DNA of 64,000 nt from Vitellaria paradoxa (lineage: Eukaryota; Streptophyta; Magnoliopsida; Ericales; Sapotaceae). Numbering within the stretch: position 1 is the stretch's first letter; each line of letters begins with the position of its first letter. The notes below the pieces were generated by a model. The model was not told the DNA's origin, did no database searches, and saw nothing but the letters and a program-made list of their open reading frames with translations. The DNA is taken from positions 15,615,228 to 15,679,227 of the forward strand of contig CM034241.1 in the NCBI GenBank assembly GCA_019916065.1, given 5' to 3'. The position numbers and the translations under genes are program-made. Shown one piece after another: positions 11,331 to 21,912 of this stretch.

Positions 11331-11610
11331 TATCTTCTTCCTCCTATTGGATGTTGGATTGACCTTAAATTCTTCAATTTAAGCTCAATCGACCACTTGA
11401 CCAGCCTTCTCGAGGTCTTTGGTTTATGGAGGATAGTCTTTAACGGTTGATCAGTTTGAACAATTATAGTGTATGGTTGGAAGTAGGTCCTGAGTTTCCA
11501 AGCTGCTGTTATGAGGGCAAAGGCCAGTAGCTCCATCTTCGTGTATCGTTTTTCTACTCCCTTGAGTGCCTTGCTTGTGTAATAGATCAATTTCTGTACC
11601 CTATCTTCTT
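11330..11610 (-). pseudogene. Gypsy RNase H domain
   Basis: The minus-strand frame reads IYYTSKALKGVEKRYTKME, LAFALITAAWKLRTYFQ, VQTDQPLKTIL and RRLVKWSIELKL. These are the RNase H1 blocks that follow reverse transcriptase in gypsy pol (ETRY.K.E, YF, TDQPL). The frame is linked to the RT upstream only through frameshifts. Confidence 0.8.
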
Positions 11611-11781
11611 CTTTTACTAGCCTGAGCTCACTGTAGTGGCAGGGACTACTAGGTAGAGGTAGAGCTCTTCCTTAGGAGGATACTACTCACAGGTATTGTT
11701 TTGACTACTGAAAGGTCACTTCATAATCATTTGTCCATTCGAATGCCTTCCTTAAAATCTTAAAGAATGGAAGATACTTGT

Positions 11782-12600
11782 CTATTGATCTGGAGATGAA
11801 CCTATTGAGCGTGGCAACTTGCCTGCTAGCCTCTGTATCTCTTTTGTCGTTCTTAGCGACTGTATGTCCAAAATGGCTTGAACTTTCTCTGGATTGGCTT
11901 CAATACCTCGGTTACACACCATGAAATCCAGGAACTTGCAGGATGCCACTCCAAATGTGCATTTTGCCAGATTCAGCTTCATCCTAAATTTCTTAATAGT
12001 GTTAAAGGTTTCCTCCAGATCAGCCACATGATTAACTATTTGCTTATTTTTCACCAACATGTCATCGATGTAGACCTCCACATTCTGACTAATCTGAGAG
12101 TTGAACATTTAGTTCACTAGCCGTTGGTATATTGCCCTTGCATTCTTTAGATTGAAGGGCATGACCTCATTGCAGTAAAGGCCTCGGTCAATGATGAAGG
12201 TTGTGTGCTCCTAGTTTTACTCGACCATCCTTATTTGATTGTAACTTGAAAAGGCATCCATAAAAGAAAATACCTGGTGAACAGCAGTAGAGTTTACCAG
12301 CAAATCGATGGCAGGCAGAGGGAAGCTGTCTTTAGGTTATGCTTTGTTCAAGTCCGTGAAATCCACACACATTTGCCATTGCCATTTGACTTCTTGACCA
12401 TTACTACATTGGATAGCCATGCGAGGTAATGGACTTCCCTAATAAACTTGGCCTTTAGCAACTTCTCAACTTCTTGTGCAACTGCCTTATTCTGCTCCAG
12501 GGCAAACACTTTCTTCTTCTGTTTCACCAGTCGAGCTCCTAGTAGAATGTTCAAATGATAGGCTATCACTTTTGTGCTGATGCCAGGCATATCATCATGA
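11782..12600 (-). pseudogene. Gypsy reverse transcriptase, broken
   Basis: Minus strand, two open blocks. At 12348-12590: AYHLNILLGARLVKQKKK, EVEKLLKAKFIREV and VVMVKKSNGNGK, the N-terminal RT approach. At 11782-12108 the catalytic box VYIDDMLVK (YxDD type), then HVADLEETF, KLNLAKCTFGV and ANPEKVQAI. Between them FSFMDAFSSYNQI gives the first catalytic Asp. In-frame stops lie between the blocks. It would copy element RNA to DNA in intact relatives; here it is dead. Confidence 0.85.
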
Positions 12601-13107
12601 GACCAAGCGAAGACGTTGGCATTCCTTCTTAAAAATTCTCTAAGCCCTCACTTTTGCTGCTCAGGAGCACTGGCCCCGATCTTTATGATTCTTTCGAGCT
12701 TGGGCTCACCTGCTACGGCCTCCTCCAGGTCATCTCTTGGTTCTCCTCTCTTTACTTCCTCTTCGTCTTGGACCTCTAGCTATTCCACAATCAGAGCCTC
12801 TCGATTGGTTTCCCCTCTCAAGGAAGTATGTAACATTCTTGAGCCGCTCTTTGGTTCCCGTTTGCGCATCTCACTCCTCGTCGAGTTGAGAACTTAACTC
12901 AGAGGTAAAATGTGAAAGTGACTGCTCTAAATTGGTTCAGAGCTCCCATTCCAAGGATGGCATTGTAAGCAAAAGGATAATCCACTACCAAAAAGTTGAC
13001 CATCTTGGTTGCTTACTCAGGCTTGGTTCCCAAGGTGATTGGAGGTTATAGAGCTAAGTGGTACTATGTGATCTCCTGCAAAACAACCAACGGTGAACAA
13101 ATCAGTT

Positions 13108-13299
13108 TCAACTTCTCCTTCCCAATCTCCATCTTTTCAAACACCTTCTAGTACAAAATGTCAGCGAGTTCCCACTATCTACTAAAATTCTCCATGTTTG
13201 GAAATTAGGTACGATGGTCGATATGATAAGAGGGTCATCGTGTGGATAACTTAGCGCAACAACTTCATCCTCTGTGAATGTGATTAGGGTTGGTTTCAC
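13108..13299 (-). pseudogene. Gypsy aspartic protease fragment
   Basis: The minus-strand frame reads VVALSYPHDDPLIIS, NFQTWRILVDSGNSLTF. The LVDSGNS box is the D-S/T-G type catalytic site of retroelement proteases, preceded by the HDD-L-I block usual in Tat elements. It lies between gag on the right and RT on the left, in the expected order. The flanking sequence is out of frame. Confidence 0.7.
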
Positions 13300-13927
13300 C
13301 TTTTATGCTTCTTGACTGGCTACTCGATTGACATTACCTCGTGACCTCTCCTTAATTATTGAATTTTTATATTAGAATGGTGGATATAGTCATGATTTAA
13401 AGTTTTAGCATTCCGAAGAAGTAATTGATTGTACCATTGACAAGAGTTCTATAGGAACTTCTTCGAATTTCAAAAAAGAATAGTAAACCTTAATGATTTT
13501 TAATGCTTGAACCATGGGGACTAATTGAAGTAATGAGCTTCTTTTGTGTCGAGGAGGACTCGCCTCCTTCGGTGAATCCTCCCGAGATTACCTTGATCTC
13601 CCCAATTGAACGTTGGTTTTGCTCTTCCTTATTTGGTCTTCTTCTAGGTGGGCTCTCCCAAATCAAACTCAGTCTTCTTGTCTATTTCACCCTTGACCGG
13701 TAATAAACCTGTTATATTTGCCCTCTTAATGAGCTCTTTAACCTACCTCTTCAGATTGAAGCACTCTTCTGTGTTGTGACCATGATCCTTGTGGAATTAT
13801 TAGTATTTCGATTTGTTTCTTAGCTCTAGTTGGGCCCCCAACTGTCTGGGCCATCTAAAATCTGAATCATCCTTGATTGCATAAAGTACCTATTCTAATA
13901 AAATGTTTAGAGGGGTAAAGTCTTTCG

Positions 13928-14937
13928 TTATATCTGCAAACCTATTTCTTTTTTCATTTGCTCGGTTTCTTGATTGGGAGTTTCTTGGTGGTTTTGACTC
14001 CTTGATATCTTTGGAATCGTTCTATCTATTCTTTTTTTAGGTGAGGGGCCGTTGCATTGGAGTCTCGTTAAGCCTTCACGGCGTCCCCAGTGTTCACATG
14101 TTTTTGAGCTCAAGACATTAGCTCTGCCATAGTCACTGGCAGTTTCTTTGCCACGGAGAAAGCAAATCTATTGGACTTCAAACCACTCATAAAGGCTATA
14201 AACACTACTTTTTCATTAGCCTTATCAATTTCCAGTATCTCGTGATTAAACTTATTGACATACTCCTTGAGAGACTCATCCTTCCCCTATCTGATTGTTA
14301 ACAAGTGGGCGGTGGGTTTCCTTTGCCTATGACCACCAATGAAGTGCGAGACAAACAACTTGCTAAGCTGTTTGAAGTTCTTGACAGTTCTAGGCACAAG
14401 CTAAGCCCTTTAGAATGATGGAAAAGGCTCGACACTTAACCCCATCTAGAACTGCTTAGAGATCCGTCGCCGAATTGTATGCGTCTAGGTGATTGATAGG
14501 ATTTTTGGTGCCTTTATAAGACTCTATTGTCGTCATTTTGAACTTTGGTGGTAAAGGCCATTCCATTATCACAAGGGTAAAAGGAGTGCTTGTCCTGTCG
14601 ACCAAATCTTCTGTGACATTAGGGACTCGTACTCTGCCAAAACCATGTCAACCTGGGCCTGCATGTCCCTGATTCGCTGGTCAACCGTAGCCATGTTCTT
14701 GGTATTCTCAACTTCCACCTCAATGCACAAAGGAATAGTGCGGCTATTTGCTCTATCTTCTACGACCACACCATTCCTCTGCCAATAGGCTGACATGCAT
14801 TGGCTTAGGTAATCATTCTTCCCGATAACCCTACGTTCATTAACATCGTTTTAGATCTAGCACCCACTATCACCTGCACCATCGATCGGCGGATCTTGCG
14901 GCAGTAAAATAGGAGCTGATGGTGGAGTTGTAGCCAT
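13928..14937 (-). pseudogene. Gypsy gag, broken
   Basis: The likely start is the ATG at 14937, beginning MATTPPSAPILL. The frame passes TVDQRIRDMQAQVD, then after stops ESYKGTKNPINHLDAYN, KLFVSHFIGGHRQRK, DESLKEYVNKFNHEIL, VVFIAFMSGL and PVTMAEL, the capsid-like retrotransposon gag blocks typical of Tat elements. At least three in-frame stops are present between these blocks. The 5' LTR lies just upstream (right). Confidence 0.8.
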
Positions 14938-15126
14938 ACGATCTATGCACTGTAAGAGTGCCTAGTTTTGAGCTATCAGCACTTGCATTTTATAGCCATC
15001 TCTGCAAATTGCCTCTCCATTGCCATAATCCTTTTGGCATTTTAATTCTAGTTCTCCAACACTGGGGTTGGCTGAGTTTGTTTTTCGAATATAGTTTGGA
15101 CCATATTATGTTGATAGAAATGTTGT

Positions 15127-15144
15127 TCCCACAGATGTGTCAAC
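15127..15144 (-). promoter_or_regulatory. Decayed primer-binding site of the Tat-type element
   Basis: Immediately inside the LTR, the minus strand reads GTTGACACATCTGTGGGAAC, which resembles the common Tat-type PBS region 'TTGGCGCCGTCTGTGGGAA' with several substitutions. Its position next to a TG...CA bounded LTR supports the call. Confidence 0.55.
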
Positions 15145-15659
15145 TGATAATGGTGAAATCTCTTAACCTTGATCCAAACTCCAATCCAAAACCTACACAC
15201 TATAAACACCGATGTGGTGCTTGTCAAAAATTCTCCGATACTTAAGTTAGTAAAGAATTACAATAATTCAATTTGACAGAGTAATAGTAAGGCTAGAGTC
15301 TCATATTTGTTAGGGTTAATTTTTGCCTTTATTTATAGTGATATCTGGTGGAGATATAATTGGAATCAAATTGGAAACTTTTTTGATTAGTCGTGATTTC
15401 CTTACCTGGATAAGGAAATTACCAAATTCAAAATATATTTTGGCGATTGCTTTGTGGATTAATGACGATCAATCATTATTTTTCAGGCGTGAATCACGGA
15501 ACAGCAGTGATCACGCTTCGTGCTCTATTCAGTACTTTGTTTGGCTGATGCTTAGCCCTGTCAGGTTTGCTTAGTCGAAAATGTTCGGTCTATGGCGCTC
15601 GGTGTCACCTCTGTGTGACCGACTAGCTACTTTGGTCAGTTGAGAAATACCCCTTATCA
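15145..15659 (-). repeat. 5' LTR of Tat-type gypsy element (515 bp)
   Basis: On the plus strand it starts TGATAATGG and ends CCCTTATCA, so it has TG...CA ends. The terminal six bases TGATAA/TTATCA are inverted. A TATA-like 'ctataaataaaggc' lies at about 15328-15343 on the minus strand, followed by the usual U5-like block near 15210 ('gtgtttatagtgtgtaggtt'). No second copy was found in the window, so identity cannot be used for dating. Confidence 0.7.
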
Positions 15660-15719
15660 TTAGATATATTTACCTTCATTGATTTGTAAATTATAACTAA
15701 AATAAATAGCCTTTTTTTT

Positions 15720-16290
15720 TTCTCTGTTCTTCCACTTCCAATTCATCAATCAAACAACAAGTTCAATCAATTTATTCAAAGCCCCAACCTGGCAACATCT
15801 GAAAGCTTGGTTTCCTCAACCTAAACTTGCCTCAATTGTGGACAACTTAGAACAAGCAACTCAACAGCTTCTGTTTCAATCCCACAACAATCCGTTACAT
15901 CCACGCACTACAAATTCTTACAGCTTCTGAACATCGAAACTATGGAGGCATTTGTCAATCCTTGGCACCCCCTGAACTTCAATTCCCTCAAACAATTACA
16001 TGAAAGAAGCATTGAAGTGAACTCTATCGATCATCGTCTCATCGTAAGACAAATCTAACTTCTTCAACATTCTCAAATTTTGTCCTAAAGTGGTTAGCAA
16101 CCCTGGTTCTCTTTCAACTGCATCGCAGTTTATCAATACCAATTCTTCAGCCCGCTTCTGCCAAGGTAGGGCGGCGGCGACTTTGGCAGTTCAGAAACTT
16201 TGGAGATCAGCAACAGCGGCTGTATGTGGGGCGGCGACCAGCTGGGCCAACCCCTCGATATCATCATCTTTGGAGCTCAATCTAAACACC
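15720..16290 (-). pseudogene. F-box/LRR-type (RNI-like) gene fragment
   Basis: The minus strand codes across one frameshift for leucine-rich repeats: AEELVLINCDAVEREPGLL, LGQNLRMLKKLDLSYDETM, then (after the shift near 16035) LLSCNCLRELKFRGCQGL, ASIVSMFRSCKNL, DVTDCCGIETEAVELLVL, SCPQLRQV and VEETKLSDVARLG. The Cys-containing repeats with L..L.L..C are those of plant F-box/LRR proteins. Two in-frame TAG codons interrupt the repeats (after KNL and after RQV). An in-frame TGA lies upstream near 16190. No F-box domain is seen; the 5' part is lost or in unread exons. It abuts the 5' LTR of the gypsy element. Confidence 0.72.
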
Positions 16291-16324
16291 AAATCGCTCA
16301 CTCAAAACCTCAAACACATCAAAG

Positions 16325-16327
16325 AAA

Positions 16328-16358
<31 letters not shown>

Positions 16359-16364
16359 CACACA
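16325..16364. repeat. Poly-A run followed by (CA)10 microsatellite
   Basis: About twenty A (16325-16344) then ten CA units (16345-16364). It is a simple sequence repeat next to the F-box/LRR pseudogene. Confidence 0.95.
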
Positions 16365-16399
16365 AAATTTAACAAATTCAATAGAGAGATTTCAGTAGC

Positions 16400-17242
16400 G
16401 AAAGAGAGTTAGAGATCTCCGCTGACTCTAAATCTCGAGATTTTAGCGGAATCGCGGATAACCAAAAGCGACCAATCTCTCTCACTATCCCTCTGATCTT
16501 TATTTTTTTTTCATGGTAAGGATGGCTGGAGGCGTCGTCGACGATGGTGGTGGATTTGGATCCCTCATCTACTTATATGTATGTGAATTTTAAATGTTGG
16601 AAACGTTATTTTAGTTTATTCATATATGCTAAAGAATAAATTTGGTATATTAGAAAAATTTTTTGATTGACGTTATTATTTTAATTGAAATTCCAACAGC
16701 ATATTAATGGAGGGGCGTTGACAGTAAGCAACGTTTTAAAATAAATGGTATTTGTAAATTTAAAATGTTGAGATGTCTATATATAATTACTCAAAAATTT
16801 AGGAGGTTTATGTATAATTTACTTTTATTATTGTTATTATTTTTCTAAAATTAAATTATATTATTTAAATATTTTCACTGCAAATTTTTGTAATATATTA
16901 AAAAATAAGCACATCAATATTTAATGTAAAAATAATAAGTAATGTTTAAACACTACCCTAAAAAAAAAAAAAATCAAACACTCCTGTCAACAGCAAAATA
17001 ATCAATAAAAAAATTAATAAAATGACCTATTATAAATTTATCAAAAAAATTGAGAGATGTGTCGTACTATCAACAATCTCTGTATTTTTAATATAAAATA
17101 CTATTTGATGTTCAAGCACTAAAAAGGTTAAAAAAAAATTCAAATACCGCCCAACAACAGCTAAATTTACCCAAAAAAAAAAAAAAAAGAAAAGAAAAAG
17201 TACAACACGTGTTAATCTTCCAAATCCCACCCGATACATGTT
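16400..17242. other. No recognised gene
   Basis: Mostly A/T-rich with poly-A runs at about 16962-16973 and 17165-17180. 16400-16560 may be former 5' flank of the LRR pseudogene. No coding signal was seen. Confidence 0.4.
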
Positions 17243-17491
17243 AGTGATTTAATATCATAAATTTAAAATAATCACAAAAAAAACTAATTATTTGTCATTA
17301 TTTATGATAGTGTGTCATCATTTTAAATGTAGTGCCACCACTAGTTACGTGTAATTAATTATTAAAAACTTGTGAGATTGCATTTATAAATTCATAATTA
17401 AAAGAGTTAATGTTAATTATTGAAGAAAATTTACACCCGTATAACCTTGCGAGTTTATATAGAGAATTTAATTATGAATTTTAGTAATTTA

Positions 17492-17641
17492 GGCTCTATT
17501 TAGAGTGACAAAAAGTTTCACAAAATAGTGAAAAATATTAAAAAACTTTAAAAATTATTCACTTTTTTTTTTACTGCACGAATTATAAATCCACAATTTA
17601 TCTCATTTTATCTCATTTTTTTTTATTTCAAACGCACTCTC
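17492..17641. mobile_element. MITE-like insertion in the tandem repeat
   Basis: 150 bp that is absent from the other repeat copies. It starts GGCTCTATTTAGAGTGACAA and ends with the inverted form GTTTC...CAAACGCACTCTC (reverse complement GAGAGTGCGTTTG). The related sequence at 23031-23168 shares these ends and the internal 'tttactgcacg.att'. The target duplication is not resolved beyond 1-3 bp. Confidence 0.6.
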
Positions 17642-18061
17642 AATATCATAAATTTAAAATAATAACGACAAACTAATTACTTGACATTATTCACGGTAGT
17701 GCGTCATTATTTTAAAATGTAGTGACACTACTACTTTAGTTCTAATTATTAAAAACTAGTCTGATTATATTTATAAATTTGTAATTAAAAGAGTTAATGT
17801 CACTTATTGAAGGGTATTGATTCTTATATGAGTTTATATGGGGAATTTAATTATGAATTTTAATAATTTATTATCATAAATTTAAAATAATAACCAAAAA
17901 AAAAACTAATAACTTCATATTATTTATGATAGTGCGTCATCATTTTAAAATGAAATGACACAATTACTTTAGTTTTAATTATTAAAAACTAGTGTGATTA
18001 TATTTATAAATTCACAATTAAAAGAGTTAATGTCAATTATTGAGGGAGATTTATTCTAATA

Positions 18062-18640
18062 TCTACATAATAAAGTAGGGCGATTTTTGAGAATGTCTCT
18101 CTCATAAACTAAAATCTAACGACTGAGATGAAATTTTATTTTTTAACGAATAGTTGAGAGCTTTTATATTCATAAAATCTTTATATTTTTATCCCACATC
18201 GATAAAACATAACAACTTTACTTTTTCTTTTACTTGTAAAAGCCTTAGAATTATGGCATATAATTTTAATAAATTATAACTGTAAGCAACTCCTGGATTC
18301 TGAAAGGAATCTGTTTTTTTTTTTTTTTTTTTTTTTTTTGAGTTTTGAAAAAGAATTCACTTGCTTAAGGATTTCAAAAAAGGACCCACTTATTTAAAAA
18401 TTTAATATGATTGTTAAATTTATATATTTTAATTATATTAGTAATTAAATTAAAAATACAAATAAAAAACTGAGTTGAAATAAAAAGTATAAATAAAAAA
18501 CTTAAATAATAATTATGTTATTTTTCTTACAACAACTCTTAGTATTTTTAAAATTCAAAAGTACCAAAAAATATCAAATATTAATTAAGCTCGTGCATAG
18601 TTATTTTTCTAAATTCTAATTTTAAATTTAAATTAGTCAC
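18062..18640. mobile_element. Possible Helitron-like insertion in the tandem repeat
   Basis: About 580 bp missing from other repeat copies. The left end TCTACATAATAAAGTAGGGC begins with TC after an A and continues 'gagaatgtctctctcataaac', 'ctaacgactgagatgaaatt', a type of left end I associate with plant Helitrons. Near the right, 'gctcgtgcatag' could be a remnant of the 3' hairpin. A clean CTRR terminus was not identified. It contains a poly-T of about 23 at 18316-18339. Confidence 0.35.
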
Positions 18641-19045
18641 ATTTACCATATTTGTTTATGTGGGAAATTTAATTATAAATTTTAGTAATTTAATATCATA
18701 AATTTAAAATAATAACAAAAAAAATTAATTATTTGACATTACTTATGATAGTGCGTCATCATTTTGAAATGTAACGGCGCCACTACTTTATTTGTAATTA
18801 TTAAAAACTAGTATGATTGTATTTATAAATTTGTAATTAATAGAGTTAATGTCAATTATTGAAGAAGATTTATTCACATATAACTTTGCGAGTTTTTATG
18901 GGAAATTTAATTATGAATTTTAGTAATTTGATTTCATAAATTTGAAATAATCACAAAAAAACTAATTATTTGACATTATTTATGATAATGCATCATTATT
19001 TTAAGATATAATAGAACTACTGCTTTAGTTCTAATTATTAAAAAC

Positions 19046-19615
19046 TTGAAGTGTTCACACACAATTGTGAGGTTATCATTTCATTTATTTAAATTAATAT
19101 GGAGTATAAAAGTAAAATAATGTAATTGATAAAAATTTTAAATTTGTAAGATGATTTAATTAAATATAGTTTTCAAAGTTTTTTGATTTAAAATTTGAAT
19201 TTAAAGGGAGATTGAAAGGTATTTTAGAAAACTAAAATGTTTCACTAAAATTGACACTTCATTAATATTTTGACTTCACCAATACCCCTAGTGTTTCTTT
19301 TATAATAGTACACATGTTTTATGCATTCTCGCTCCTCAGCTAAAAAATTCTATAGAAAATAGTGAAGTTTCCTCAAAAGGAAATTATTAGAGAACTTAAA
19401 AGAGAAAACATCCTCAGTTAGCAAAGAACATCAATAGAAAATACTGGAACTTGATTAAAAGCGAGTAATTAGTTGCAAATGGCAGACCTATCACACTATG
19501 TAGAATTTTAGAAGAGGTAAAAAAAAACTTGAAAGAGAAAACATTCTTATCTAAGATATTTACAGAAACTCGTAAAGTTTGATTAAAAGTAAGGAGTAAT
19601 TAATTAGCTACGAAG
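19046..19615. other. No recognised gene
   Basis: A/T-rich sequence with two similar short blocks ('aaatagtgaagttt' / 'aatactggaacttgattaaaagcgagtaatt') near 19350-19480 and 19560-19600. Nothing can be named. Confidence 0.4.
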
Positions 19616-19619
19616 TTTA

Positions 19620-19935
19620 AAGTTTAAAGTGCACCCGAGCTCGGCTCACTCCAGCAAAGCATGGTTTTCTCGAGCAAAGTCTAAGATATATCTTTTGCTC
19701 GGCTCTCTCTCTCCAACTAAGTCTAATGCTCCCCAGAGCTCGGCTGTTTCCTTTGAGTAACATATAAAGCATATACCAAAGCATGGTCTTCCTGAGCAAA
19801 GTTTAAGGCATATTAGAAGCTCGGCTTCCTTTCTCGAGCATGGTTTAAGGCACATCATGAGGTCGGCTGCATCCTCCCTGAGCAGAGTAACACTGAGTAA
19901 AGTTATCAAAGCCTTGATTTTGGCTCCTTGATCGA
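19620..19935. repeat. Diverged short tandem repeats (gypsy 3' region-like)
   Basis: Units of roughly 60-65 bp contain 'gagctcggct' variants followed by 'cgagcaaagt(c/t)taag' and 'agcatggt'. They recur near 19633, 19690, 19735, 19810 and 19860. This resembles the arrays in 3' untranslated parts of Tat-type gypsy elements, and an LTR-like segment follows on the plus strand at about 21310. Confidence 0.6.
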
Positions 19936-19939
19936 GCAA

Positions 19940-21305
19940 ACGATGAATTCAAAGTTACATCCTTATTTATGGATGCTCAGGTTCTTTCATATGAAGTTTT
20001 GGTTGGAGCATTAAATTATTCTCAATGTACTTGTCATCTCCAGCGACAGCCAAAGTTGATGAAGAGCAACAACCGAGTGACTTTGTTCCCGAGCAGCTTG
20101 GAAGAAACCTGTGCTGATTGAGCAACTTTCTGTGGCCAAACAGCTTTTGGCCGAGCAACTTGCATGCCAAGCATCTTATATGTAAATTTTACATGTAAAG
20201 TAAATAAGGCTTCTTATACGGATAAGGACCTGATTTTTGTATTTCAAGCTCCCATATCTATTCCTCATGCAAACTTTGCCAAGCACATCCAATAGAATGA
20301 GATGGACAAACTGGAAGGATAGTTTTAAGATTACGTGAGATGTTTCGGAATTCAATGGCGAACATTGAGAATAACTTCAACTCCTTGTGTTACCAACATA
20401 AATGACCATTTATCATCCTGGAATATCGGTCGGTCAGTAGTTAGCACAAGACCAAATTCATTAATTGTTTCAGTACAAGATCAAATTTGAAGGGGAAAGA
20501 AAGAAGAGGGCTTGCACAGCTATGCGAGGCTTTCAACTCTATATACATATATACATATACATGTATTGCCCTCGCAAAGATTGCCCAACCCATAAGTATG
20601 GTCGAGAGTAGCCCCCACCTACGGCAAACTGACATTGGGACAAGTCGACCGATCACTCTGCTGAAGACACATCATTTCTTCAAGATAATTACCTCTTCTT
20701 CGTCTGTTACGCATTCAAAGCTAACCGTCTATTGCAACCGCTCAAATGCCAAATGGTTTTTGAGAACTATTCAGAACTATATTAAGCCTACTAGCACGGT
20801 AAAAGTAAACTAAGGTTCTCGGGTCAACATCCGTACTATGTCAAACAATCCTGCAGGCAAAAGGTTATTCAAAATAGAATCAAATCATATCGTTCAAGTT
20901 CTTTAGAGTTCGATAATCAAGCTCAAGCTCGCCTCGTCTTACTTGATTTAGGAAGGCCAGGTGCATCAATACATGTGAGGTAGTAAAGGTATTTTCATTA
21001 CAATGATACAAGCATGATTCTATCTTTGCATCTCATAAAAAGTATAAACTGTTTACACTATTGTTGAAGTATATCTATGCAATGCTGCATACTTCCATTG
21101 TTGATGGATTTCAATCTTTGAGCACATATTGTTTATTTTGTATACGGAAAGGACAAAAGTTTATAAGTTTTATTCTACTCTGCTCGGGTAATAAATTATC
21201 CCGACCAGAGTGTGGGCATAATGTGAAGTATAAAAATAGCTTGCCCGACCACAAGAGTGGTCTGCCGACCATAAATTGCACCCCCGAATAGGGAGGTATA
21301 TTATG
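19940..21305. other. Probable gypsy 3' internal region, no gene seen
   Basis: G/C-richer patches with 'cgaccgatcac' (20649) and 'cccgaccacaagagtggtctgccgacc' (21243-21269) resemble sequences before the 3' LTR of gypsy elements. Short open frames here show no domain. Assignment depends on the LTR-like segment to the right. Confidence 0.4.
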
Positions 21306-21309
21306 GTTA

Positions 21310-21676
21310 AATTGGGACTAGATAGTTTGCTAGTTATGTTGTATAGTTTCTTTATGTACTACACTTTCACACGACTCCGGAAACTTACATCATCTGGCAT
21401 TTAATATTAGCCACCCACCTCCACTTTAAGTCACATCAAGATAAAGTGATAGTCAAATCAACAAAAAGCAAGACAAACACTCCATCTATAAATACCAAAA
21501 ATCAAGACAGTGCAAGGGCTCTGTCTTTTCGGCTTCTTTTTCTCTAATCTTTTTCTCTCTCTCTCTCTTTATTTACATGAGCTTATATCTATACAAGAAA
21601 CTGACTTAAGCATCGGAGTGTCCTTGGTCGGGGACCAACTCCGACCGCTTTATTTTACTATATTCTTGCTTGCAGG
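21310..21676 (+). repeat. LTR-like segment of a gypsy element (plus strand)
   Basis: A purine tract 'agggagg' (21290-21296) precedes the segment. A TATA-like 'ctataaatacc' lies at 21486-21496. A U5-like block 'actgacttaagcatcggagtg' is at 21600-21620, followed by 'ttgctt-gca' near 21675. The 'cttaagcatcggagtg' block is a motif I know from LTRs of Tat-type gypsy elements. The exact ends are not fixed, and no partner LTR was seen. Confidence 0.55.
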
Positions 21677-21912
21677 CCGCCGGGAGGGGATTTCAATGGA
21701 CAAGGGAGAGGAGGGGTCTACGGAGAAGAAGGTAAAATTATTGCCAAACAATTTCTTATATTTTTTTATTAATAGAACTCTCTCCCACAATGTCCTAGAC
21801 CGACTCCTTAGCAAATATTTTTACCCTCTTAGGAGACTGGAAAAATAGGCTAATTTCATTGAAAAGAACCCATACTTCATTCACACCTCCCTAATATCAT
21901 ATATATGCATTC

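Larger units (their letters stand above)
8000..15659 (-). mobile_element. Ty3/gypsy retrotransposon of the Tat type, 3' LTR missing, degenerate
   Basis: On the minus strand from right to left the element shows: 5' LTR (15145-15659), decayed primer-binding region, gag, protease, reverse transcriptase, RNase H, a second RNase H, integrase with its C-terminal part, a 3' region with a tandem array, and an ORF in antisense orientation. Two RNase H domains between RT and integrase, and an antisense extra ORF downstream of pol, are known traits of Tat-lineage gypsy elements. Many stops and frameshifts make it inactive. No 3' LTR was found, so the left border is approximate and no TSD can be given. 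Confidence 0.85.
17243..19045. repeat. Tandem repeat, ~230-245 bp unit, five diverged copies with two insertions
   Basis: The block 'atcataaatttaaaataat.ac' followed by 'gatagtgcgtcatcatttt' and 'aaagagttaatgtcaattattga' begins near 17250, 17643, 17871, 18694 and 18930. Copies are ~230-245 bp apart once the insertions at 17492-17641 and about 18062-18640 are removed. No ORF is present. It looks like a small diverged satellite or a repeat of a TE part. Confidence 0.8.

Noticed and set aside
20487..21848. Several open frames between 20.4 and 21.9 kb
   Set aside because: They lie in a gypsy 3' region and LTR-like segment with no protein family pattern.
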